In this document: one piece after another, positions 1-9,171 of the stretch
How the letters are laid out: each line of letters begins with the position of its first letter
Numbering within the stretch: the first letter of the stretch is position 1
Origin: Salvia splendens
Taxonomy: Eukaryota > Streptophyta > Magnoliopsida > Lamiales > Lamiaceae
Assembly: GCF_004379255.2 (NCBI RefSeq)
Contig: NW_024598648.1
Coordinates: 41,020-105,019, forward strand
DNA length: 64,000 bases
Direction: 5' to 3'
Made by a program: the position numbers and the translations under genes
Notes under the pieces: model-generated
The model's input: the letters and a program-made list of their open reading frames with translations, nothing else
What the model was told of the DNA's origin: nothing
Databases searched by the model: none

Positions 1-301
1 ATGTGTCGACGAGGCGGAAGGAGGAATCCTCATCGGCGGCGAGGGTGGCGAAGGAGTCATCTCCGGAGAAATCGAAGGCGGAATCTGCGCCATGATAGCC
101 GCCCTGCTTGGATCCGGGGCGGCCGGAATTGTTCATGTTCGGGTCCAATCGGCGATGCGCCCCAATTTCTCGGAGCGGGAGAATGGGGGCGAAGGGAACA
201 TTGGAGGGGTGGTTGGGGACGGAGAGTCCGGCTGTGGCGGAATCCGGCGGACCCCAGCCATCGGGATTGAAAGGCACGGCACCGATTTCGAATCCTACCA
301 T
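1..301 (-). CDS. eIF3 subunit d, N-terminal part (runs off left edge)
   Basis: Start codon at 301-299 on the minus strand, open for 100 codons to the window edge. The product begins MVGFEIGAVPFNPDGWGPPD and later reads SAFDFSGDDSF and SSFRLVD, all characteristic of the N terminus of plant eIF3d, the cap-binding-associated subunit of translation initiation factor 3. Between residues about 40 and 54 the open frame gives ILPLREIGAHRRLDP, which is foreign to the family. The adjacent frame of the same DNA gives FSRSEKLGRIADWTR, the conserved family block. So a +1 change (five G at 185-189) and a -1 change (near 138-139) bracket about 49 bases. This is either an assembly error pair or a real compensated double frameshift. 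Identity of the gene is secure; integrity of this copy is not. The rest of the protein lies outside the window. Confidence 0.88.
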   Translation of the reverse strand, partial: MVGFEIGAVPFNPDGWGPPDSATAGLSVPNHPSNVPFAPILPLREIGAHRRLDPNMNNSGRPGSKQGGYHGADSAFDFSGDDSFATLAADEDSSFRLVDT

Positions 302-330
302 TGTTGCTGCTGTTTGAAATTGAGATAGGT

Positions 331-401
331 TTTAGGGTTTTCTGTATAAAAGCCCTGGCATTTGAGCTTTTAATGAGTGTTTTGGGCTTATATATTGGGC
401 T
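331..401 (-). promoter_or_regulatory. telo-box and two TGGGCT motifs upstream of eIF3d
   Basis: Read on the minus strand, AAACCCTAAA (340-331) lies 30 bases before the eIF3d start. On the plus strand TGGGCT occurs at 383-388 and 396-401 (AGCCCA on the gene's strand), around an AT-rich TATATA stretch. A telo-box together with site II-like TGGGCY elements is the known promoter signature of plant translation and ribosomal-protein genes, which fits the gene. Exact transcription start not determined. Confidence 0.5.
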
Positions 402-850
402 TTTTATGGGTCCATAATATATACAATTACGTTTCCAATTTTTTCAAAGGTTGGTTATCTATGGTAATCGAGAGATATGAAGTAGTGCATCAAGATTATC
501 CTGTGATTGCTTGGTGGGTAATTGCTCCTATTAATTTGATACAAGTAGAAGAGTGTCGCAACATAAAACAGTAGATCATCAAAACAGCATATTATAAACC
601 TAACCAAATCAAATCCACCTACAATTTTGCATAATCATAGCCAACAAAAGTAATATATCAGAACTAAAAGAGAATAACTGAGAAATGATTGCACAGCTTT
701 CAAATATCAATTCTAAAATTCAGATTCAACTAAAATGTAAATTACAATATTCAAAACTAAATGAAGTAGAACAAAACAACATTTATTGTCACCTTTTTAA
801 TTACAAGCTGAGCCCTACTAAAACTACAAAACCCAGATCACCCAAAACAA
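402..850. other. Intergenic: eIF3d upstream region and kinase 3' region
   Basis: AT-rich, no coding potential recognised. It must contain the 3' UTR and polyadenylation region of the kinase gene (ends at 851) and the distal promoter of eIF3d; both genes point left. Confidence 0.5.
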
Positions 851-3070
851 TCATGAAAATTTAGGTTTGGGCATGGAGGAGGAAGAAGTCTGGTGCACCG
901 GACCGAGTTTGTGAATCCAATGAAGCATCCCTTTTTTATGGTCATGACATGGGTTTTGTACAAGTTTCAGGGTTCCGTCGGGAGCAAGTGAAGACTCAAA
1001 CTCTTCAAGTACCTTCACAATCTGCCAAAAACTCGGGCCTCTTGTCAGGTTGGGAAGACCAACATTGTTCAATCAAAGCCTTCATGGCAGGTGGGCAATC
1101 TACAGGAACAGAAGGCCTCAAGTTCTGCAAAAAAAAAAAAGAATCAGACAAGCCAAGCATGGTTTAGTAAAACATTGTCAAGAATTGGATATTCTAAAAT
1201 TTCAGACTATAACATGGCCAAATACACAAACATTTGCATTGTCGACTTGTTTCCTCAATATAGAATGATCAACATACTCACTTCTTTGGCGTTCCGGAAA
1301 TTTTTCTAACCTAAATTGCCAAATCCATCGTCCACCAACAGTTATAGTTTGATTTTATAGCGCAGAATTTCATCTAATGGCCACTAAATTATCTCAGGGG
1401 TGTCTTCATAACAAACTAGCAAGGTAGGATTAGACATTCGGCTATAATACATAAGACCATAAAGCCTCAATTTAAACAACCCTAAAAATACAAAATATAG
1501 TCTAAAAGTAGATTCACATTAGCCAATAAAACAAATGTTCAAGCTGGGCTATTAATTCAATATACTAAATCAGAACAATGACGCATCTACATAGCATTGT
1601 GTCAATATATGTTATATCATGGACACCCAAAATATGCACCAGAAGAAACCACACAACTAATAAAGAACAACAGTCGTACCTTATTCACCACGGCAAAAGC
1701 AGCTTGTATAGGTGTCATATCTTCATAAGGGATTTTACCAGCCACAAACTCCGCAAGAATGAGACCAAAGCTATATACATCGACCTTCCTCCCATAGTGC
1801 TTTCGCTTGATCATCTCAGGAGCCATCCAACGATATGTACCTGGGTCATCCGCCAGAAGATCACGGCATGCCTCCTCGCAGGCAATACCGAAATCAGCAA
1901 CTTTGAGGTGGAAATCTTCAGTTAACAGAATATTTTCTGGTTTAAGATCCCTGTGAATAATTCGTTGTGAGTGGATGTATTCCAGTCCTCTTGCAATGTC
2001 CAAAGCCATGGAGATTAACTTCGGCAAAGGAAGTGTTTTGTTCTCAAGCTTGTGCAAGTAAGCTCTCAAGGAGCCCTCAGGCAAATACTCTGTTATGACA
2101 CAATATACAGGTGCATCCCGACATGCCCCTACGAACTACATCCAAACATAATTTTAAAATCAGGCATGTATTAATCCAAGCATATGGATTTTCTCAAGAA
2201 ACTATAAGAAATTAAATAATGACAAAAACACACCTTGCTAAGCACTTTGACCATTCACAGAGAAAACAATAACCAGATTATTAACAGGTAAACAGAGGAT
2301 TACTCAGACACAAGTACCTTTATTACATTCGGATGGCGGAGACGAGCCAAGAGAGTAACCTCTCTGCTAAACTGGTTCTCCAACCGAGCACGAAGTGCTC
2401 CATTTTCGTCATCATCTGGAACTCTGATAATTTTCACTGCAACAGCCTTATCCATATAAATCCCATGGTAAAGCTGACTGTGTGCCCCATGAGCAAATCT
2501 CAACCCGAGAAATAACTTGGAGAGATCAACTGTATGCTCATCTGCAGTTTCCACAGAGGTGACCCTCCCAGCACCATGATCAAAATACTTATTCCATGTT
2601 GATTCCTTATGACTCTTCGTCTTATCATGAAACTTAATAGAGGTGAAGTGCCTAAGGGGACTAGAATTACTTGGTGACTTCGACCCAATAATCTTCGGAG
2701 TACGAGTAGCCTCTAGGGAATCTCTAGGAATCAACTTCCCATGAATACCCTTCTCTTGATATTTCCCGCGGGGATGTGGGGTCGAGAATTGCCTCTGGTT
2801 TGTCCGGGCTTCCTCGAAGGTTTTGGAGAGCTTCACCTCTGGGGTGGGGGACACAGCCCGGTGCTTGTTCTTGGCAAGGCTCTGCTGAACTTGGACAACA
2901 TTCGGGCCTGCTTTCAGCAGATTAGAAGTCGAATCGGGTCTTTTCAAACTCCGACCTCGGGTTGGCAGAGGTGTAACAGAAATAGAGGCCAATCTGGAAG
3001 TATCCAAACGGTTGTAAACAGTATGAGAGAATTTTGTTCTCCTAATCCAAGAACTACCTTCTTCATCCAT
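851..3070 (-). CDS. Raf-like MAPKKK (HT1-like, C7-type) with frameshifted last exon
   Basis: Coding exons on the minus strand are 3070-2318, 2135-1680 and 1124-851, with GT-AG borders and 251 and 152 whole codons in the first two. The first ~180 residues are a serine/proline-rich basic region beginning MDEEGSSWIRRTKFSH, as in Arabidopsis Raf-like kinases of the AT5G58950/AT3G46930 type. The kinase domain follows: VAVKII (Lys about 213), RE at about 237, HRDLKPEN (Asp about 314), DFG (about 332), GTYRWMAPE activation segment. These soluble dual-specificity-type kinases act in stress, light and CO2 signalling. Exon 3 is 274 bases, one more than a multiple of three: five A at 1027-1031 (TTTTT on the gene strand) shifts the frame just after KRPEF, giving a stop at 1007-1005 and loss of about 58 C-terminal residues. 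The expected family tail is still fully readable in the next frame down to the stop at 851. Sequencing homopolymer error or a recent mutation are both possible. Confidence 0.9.
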
Positions 3071-4913
3071 TCTTGCAAGCTTAAGCTACTTTTATTCACC
3101 GATTCCTACTTCTCAATCAAGATTTTCCTCCAAAAAATACCGATATCCCAGAAACAACCCCATCAAACTAGGAAAAGAGAGGAATCGAACTCCATCTCCA
3201 TCAAGCTTCAACAACCATCAAAACTAAATATATATCGATTTCTACAATAGATCGATCGTACACTTCTAAAATTCAAGCACACACAATACACTTAGCAAAA
3301 CAATTGCTATATCAATCTTGAATCCATCAAAAACTACCCAAATTGTGCCATACCTCGTCAAAATCTGGCTACAAAACAGCAGAATCAAAACCCTTTCAGC
3401 TTCAAAGTCAAACTCCACCTTCCTTCAAAGCCTGGTAATGAACCGCAGAGCAAATGAAAAATAAAATAAAATAAAAATCAACACGCTAACACGGCGAGAG
3501 TCAATTAAATATAGCATAACACCAAAAGTGTACTCAAATGGCTTGAAATTAAAGAAACTCCAATCTTCATTATCATTATAACTTATAATACCGCAGTACC
3601 CACCAAACAATATTAATTATTGGCGCAATAAAAATACATACGTCCCCCCCCCCCAAAAAAAAAAAAAAAGAGATCAAGTACATAAAGATGGGATCTTGAG
3701 TCTTGACTAACCAAAAGGGTATATCTCTGAAAAAAAAAATGCTTAGTCTTGAAATTCAAGAAAAACTCGAAAGGATGCTTGGGTTGAAAAACCCCATAGC
3801 CAAATAAAAGGAGATAATTTTCCCAACGTCGAGGTCCATATAGAATAATCACAAATTCAATATCAACGCCACATGAATCAGTCTCCTTTTTCACGTATTT
3901 TTGTTAAGATATGTATATAATATACGTGTTTTATACGGAGAGAGGTGAGTGATTCCTTGGTGGACCCGATTAAAGTGGAGCGTGATGGTTTTGGTATGAG
4001 GTAGGGTAGGGTCCACTCTTTGAAAAGTCAATAGTGGAAAGAGAGAGAGAAAAGAGGAATACAAAAGTCGCTATTTCAGAATTTACATCGGAGGTAAAGA
4101 GGGAGGCATGAAATTGGACCTAAAATTATAGTAAAATCTACCTAAAAAGCAAAAGCTGGGATTTACTTTTACCTTTCTCTTCGTAACGAATTGAAAACGA
4201 CGATTCCCCAAATATCCAATCCCCAATTTGGCCGCTCAGCCCTAACTTCAACCAATAACAAATTTACCTGGCAGAATCTCTGGACGCCGGTGGCGACGCT
4301 CCGGCGCCGCAGTAACGGGAGGCGGGTGGCTGCGTGGGGAAATTTGGATTGGTTAATCAAATTCTAGGGTTTGAATTGATATTGAAATTTTTGCATATAA
4401 AGTTGAACAATGCATTAATTTTTGAGAGGAAGCTTGGCTAAACAGAATATTTCGGAAAAGTTGGGAGTTTTGATTCAAAAAATTTCTTTGCGGAAATCGT
4501 GTATGTGTAGTACTCACCTAACAACTTATATCTATCTGCTCAATTTAATTTGTTTAACCATAAAAAGCAATTTTTATCGTTATTTATTTAATAATTTTGA
4601 AATTATCTTAATTTTCCGAGCCGTTTATGGATTTATTTATTAGTACTATCTTTTAATTGTTTCTACAAGATATTTATGGACTATGTATCAACTTTTTCTT
4701 ATAGATTTACAAACTCACAACAGAGAATACACGCTTTGGATAAAGATCTTTCGACGTTGCATTAATATTTTGCTCATTATACCCATTATAGATTTACAAA
4801 CTCATAACAGAGAATACACGCTTTGGTTTGGATAAAGATCTTTCGACGTTGCATTAATATTTTGCTCATTATACCCATTCTTGTTCAAACGGAAAATGTT
4901 TCATGTTTAGCTA
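3071..4913. other. Kinase 5' region and intergenic sequence
   Basis: Contains the 5' UTR of the kinase, probably with a 5' UTR intron, then AT-rich intergenic DNA. A C9/A-run sits at 3644-3669. No further reading frame is supported. A tandem duplication of about 86-91 bp occupies 4703-4880 (separate entry). Confidence 0.4.
4703..4880. repeat. Two-copy tandem repeat, ~86-91 bp
   Basis: The block beginning ATAGATTTACAAACTCA and ending CTCATTATACCCATT occurs twice head to tail. The second copy has a 5-bp insertion (TTTGG) next to CGCTTTGG and one substitution. A very recent duplication. Confidence 0.85.
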
Positions 4914-5246
4914 CTTCATCCATCCCAGTTTAAAAGTCACATTTTGTCATTTAAGTCCGTCACAATTTAAGAGTCACATTTAAAATCTTCCATATTTTGA
5001 TATAAAATTTTACCCCATTATTCATCAAAATTACACCCAAATGTCATTATATATATAAAATAAACCAAAGAAAATGAAAAACATAACCTGCCCCAACCCC
5101 CCCGGAACGCCACCCCTCATTTAACTTTGATCTCTCTCTCTCTCCGCCTTCTCGTCTCTCCTCACTCTCATCCGGCGAAACCCTAATCGGCGCCTCCTAT
5201 AATCTCTTCTCTATATCTGCCATTATCCCATCATCGTTCGATTCTC

Positions 5247-5762
5247 ATGGCCGATGACTGGGATGCAACGTCGGATTTTGAATCGTTGCCATCTTTGGAC
5301 ACCGTAGTCCCTAATACACCATCGGAGGTCATTGTCAGGTGGGAAATCGAACGAGCGGTCGATTGGTACCACCGATAGGGAAATCCACGACCGTTTGGGG
5401 GTGTTGACGGGTCTGAAACTCTTCCACCATCTGAGGTCGTCGACGGATCTGAAACTCTTCCACCGTCTAAGGTCTTCGACGGATCTGAAACCCAACCACC
5501 GTCTGAGGGCTTTCACGGATCTGAAAATCAACCACCGTTCCAGCCCTATGACGACTCTGAAACGCAGGCACCGTCCCAGCCCTATGACGACTTCGAAACG
5601 CAGGCATCGTCCCTGCCCTTTGACGACTCTGAAACTCAGCCACCGTCCCACCCCTTTGACGACTCTGAAACTCAACCACCGTCTTCATCAAAGGTGGAGT
5701 ACACCGAGAATGAAAAAGCAATGTTGTTGATCTTGTTACCTAGTCTCAAGGATCTCATCTAA
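5247..5762 (+). pseudogene. 12-residue-repeat protein frame with one in-frame TAG
   Basis: Not recognised as a known family. An ATG at 5247 follows a CT-rich leader containing AAACCCTAAT. The frame stays open for 171 codons to TAA at 5760 except for a single TAG at 5376-5378. The first 43 codons give an acidic segment starting MADDWDATSDFESLPSLDTV. The 127 codons after the stop contain about eight tandem units of 12 residues (36 bp) of the form SETQPPSxPFDD, drifting from GSETLPPSEVVD to DDSETQPPS, then a tail KVEYTENEKAMLLILLPSLKDLI. The repeat is acidic, proline-rich and presumably disordered. A possible splice donor (TCT/GTGAGTA) lies just after the TAA. It could be a pseudogene, a gene with mis-sequenced TAG, or two exons if the TAG region is spliced; I see no good intron there. 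Confidence 0.45.
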
Positions 5763-5796
5763 TCTGTGAGTATTTTTTTCAATTCTAAGCCCCCCA

Positions 5797-6610
5797 TGTG
5801 TAGGGTTTGGAGGTTGTTTTTAGGGAATTGATTGAGGGTTATTGCTGACTTGGCTATGTTGGTTTGTATGCTCCTCTATGATGAAGTTTTTCTGAGAGTA
5901 AAGCATGCTAATCTATGTATTCTCTGCATTGGTTGAATTATTGTGAATTTAGCCACTCATGTGATGGTTTGGAGGCTCTGATTTGCAATGTTTGTGGTCT
6001 TTGAATGGTTTGTTGGCTCTGATTTTGTGTTATTACTCCTCTGTGATAAAGTTTTTCTGAGAGTTAAGTATGCTAATCTATGTATTGTCTACATTGGTTG
6101 GATTATTGTGAATTTAGCCACCCTTGTGATGGTTTGGAGGCTCTGATTTGCAATGTTTGTGGCCTTTGAATGGTTGTTGGCTCTGATTTTGTGTTATTGC
6201 TCCTATGTGATGCAGTTTTCTGAGAGTAGAGCATGCTAATCTATGTATTCTCTGCTTTGGTTGCATTATTGTGAATTTAGCCACTCATGTGATGGTTTGG
6301 AGGCTCTGAGTTGCAATGTTTGTAGCCTTTGAATGGTTTGTTGGCTCTGATTTTGTGTTATTGCTCCTTTGTGATGCAGTTTTTCTAAGAGTAAAGCATG
6401 CTAATCTATGTATTCTCTGCATTGGTTGGATTATTGTGAATTTAGCCACCCCTTTGATGGTTTGGAGGCTCTGATTTGCAATGTTTGTGGTCTTTGAATG
6501 GTTTGTAGACTCTGATGTTGTGTTATTACTCCTCTGTGATGAAGTTTTTCTAATGATAAGCCACCCCTGTAATAGGTTTGGAGGCTTAAGCCATATGATG
6601 AACTTTTCTG
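5797..6610. repeat. Minisatellite, ~165-bp unit, about five copies
   Basis: The marker GATGGTTTGGAGGCTCTGA recurs at about 5962, 6128, 6291 and 6456, and a shortened relative at about 6572, giving periods of 166, 163, 165 and about 116. Each unit also carries AAGCATGCTAATCTATGTATT and GTGAATTTAGCCAC. It lies directly downstream of the repeat-protein frame. No coding potential. Confidence 0.9.
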
Positions 6611-6942
6611 ATGGTTTTTAAACAAAAACACACACCTACATCACTTACACCTGGAATTCATACAAAATGCAGCTTATAAATTTAAGGTTGGCAGCAGGTT
6701 TAATAAAGATTAATCGAATTGAAAGATTAAAAATCATAAGTTTAAATAATTTAATGAATTTGACTTACAAGTAAAAAAGAAATATCTTTTAAATCCAAAA
6801 AGTCAAAAGGGATCCACTTTCCACTAACTCACTTCATTTATTACACACTACAACAACTCACTTCATTTATTACACACTCCATCAATTTCTTAAAACTCGC
6901 GTCATAACTAATTCTAACTCCTAAACTGGGACGGAGGGAGTA

Positions 6943-9171
6943 TAGTATCAAGCAATTAGTCTTTAAAATTTTAATCATTGCATTTATGTTCCTATTATAT
7001 GAGCTATTAATTTCCTAACACGTGTTGCTAGTGGCGGACGCATCATTCCGACTGTCCAAATTAGCCTTCATAAGTTTCGGACTCGTATCTTTTAACAAAA
7101 TGTTAAATTCTTTAGTGTCAATCAATTGTCTTGCCCTAACATTATATGTTTGTAAACCTAGTATATATACTACTATAATATAGTCAAAGTTACAAAAGTT
7201 GGGGGTTCCATGGGATCCCACGACTCCACGTAGGTCCGCCAATGCGTGTTGCAAATTTGATTAAGGATAGACGTAAAACTTTAATTGTATGGCTATTTAT
7301 ATATTCTCTAGTGTTTGAAACTTAATGCTATTGCATTAATCATTTTTGCTACTTGTACACATAAATGGAGTACTCTAATCATCAAAGTGGTAACCCAGTG
7401 CAATAATAAAAAGAAATTACAATAGAAGTTCTACTAGATAGCATCATAAATAACTTAAACTAACAAAATTAACAAAAGCTAAAACACAATTTTAACAGAA
7501 ACAAATGGCAAGACCACCACAAACAAACACAACCACAAAACATTCAAATAAAAGAAAAGGTGAAGGCAGAAGACAAGCTGCAGGCAGCTCAACGTAGGCT
7601 ATGTTGTCTCTCTTTGGCTACATAAGAAAATGGAATGCAAAAACTTGAATTCAAAGTCCAAGAAAAATAATCCTTTGGACATGTCTAAGACAATCATCTT
7701 TGAAGAGGCCTAATAATCTTCAAAAGATACCTGATTTATACTAAACACTTTATTTGTGAGATATCTAGTTTACTTGAAATCTTAAAGTTGAATAAAATGT
7801 GTTTGATCATCTCTAGTTCTTCCATACAAAGAACACAATGATCATCTTCAATTTCAGAAATGTTGAACCAATCGACCATGCTTAAAGGATGGGTTCTAGC
7901 CCTTTGATATCTAGAAGACTAGAACACTTGCAAAACAACGTTATAAATCGAAAAGGTATCTCTATACCCCTTCACGTCAGTCGTGTTTTCTCTCCAAGAG
8001 ACGAGGTTCACGATTAAAGGTCATAAGTATTTCCTTTTCCCAAAAAAAAAAAAGAAAATTCATTTTCCATTGAAATTTCCATCTTCATACACCACTTTTC
8101 CATCCACCCTATTTCCAATACAGTCGCTTCTTTGAGTAGACAAAATATAAGAGCTTGGGAAAAGGCTTTGGAGGCTTGAACGGAAATGTTTAAAAATGAA
8201 CACTCTTAACATCAAAGATATTTGGGATATTGAAGAAATCATCGATTTTAAAATGTAATAATTGAAGTCGTAATGCTAGATGCTAGGGACAAGACCATAT
8301 CTTAACAATCACATTATTAAACCAAACTTTAGGAATATAATGATAGCCATGCATCCATGCATTATTCCAATTAATAATCTAATGTAAACTAATCAAATTA
8401 ATTAATGTAGATGGTGACCAACGAAATATATAGAGAGCTAATTAAGTAAAAAACATCAATAATTGGACTTCAACAATAATACTAGTAGTGGTAGCGGTAG
8501 ATTATTAGAAGATTCTACATATTTTTTGCATTCTCCATATATAATTACATGTGTCCCTTTCGTTCACAAGAAACTTGAAGTTGCAACAATTAATCAGGTT
8601 TAAAATTTTTAAACGATGCGTCTTTCGATTTCAAATTTATACATCCAATTCGACAAGCATTTTCCACAATAACACACGTGAAGTAACAAGAAGAAGAAAC
8701 TTTCAAACTAACCTTTTCAAAATTTTGACAAATCAATCATGGAACCCACGATTTTTATTTTTTGTAAAATTTCAGACACGTTTCAATTAAAGATTAACAT
8801 CACTCGGAATATCTTCACCATACGTGAAAAAACAAACAAACCACAAAATACATGGTAAGCCAATATTCAAAATACAAATAGGTGAAAGGTAATACACACT
8901 TTCTTTTACTGCATAACAGATTCACATATCTGTTTGAAAGGGTTTTGTAACTTTTCTACTACTCCTACGACACAAAAAGGATGAGGATGATGCTTTAAAG
9001 AATAGAACCATAAATCAATCAATGATATACACCGAAATAAATACAACAAATGTGATCCAATTCCACCCACTACCACATCTACAAGACCAATACCTATATC
9101 TATATGCCAAGAAATTATCCACAACTAGTCAACTACTAGTATATCTTCATTTTTTAATCCAAAAAAAAAAC
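6943..9171. other. Intergenic, gene-free
   Basis: Apart from the hAT MITE at 7029-7244 I see no supported gene. The reading frames are short and AT-rich without recognisable domains. It ends in the 3' flank of the lectin receptor kinase. Confidence 0.5.
7029..7244. mobile_element. hAT-type MITE with 8-bp target duplication
   Basis: The element begins TAGTGGCGGAC and ends GTCCGCCAATG, imperfect inverted ends. It is flanked by CGTGTTGC at 7021-7028 and again at 7245-7252, a perfect 8-bp duplication as made by hAT transposases. 216 bp, no transposase. Confidence 0.85.

Larger units (their letters stand above)
4914..6940. mobile_element. 2.0-kb segment bounded by Stowaway-type inverted ends
   Basis: The left end (from TA at 4912-4913) reads CTTCATCCATCCCAGTTTA and the right end, reversed (TA at 6941-6942), reads CTCCCTCCGTCCCAGTTTA. 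These match over most of about 28 positions and have the standard Stowaway terminus plus TA target. The interior holds a CT-rich leader-like stretch, the 12-residue-repeat frame (5247-5762) and a 165-bp minisatellite. Either one unusually large Tc1/mariner-type non-autonomous element carrying a gene, or two unrelated Stowaway remnants flanking a host gene. I cannot separate these from one locus. Confidence 0.45.

Noticed and set aside
5332..5730. Long plus-strand frame (MSGGKSNERS...) and minus-strand frames over the 36-bp repeats
   Set aside because: Because the repeat unit is a multiple of three, every frame stays open; the frame starting at 5247 has the leader, the acidic head and a coherent repeat.
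7500..8250. Possible old coding relic on the minus strand (60-residue frame near 8060-8242)
   Set aside because: No motif or family resemblance; frames are broken and AT-rich.
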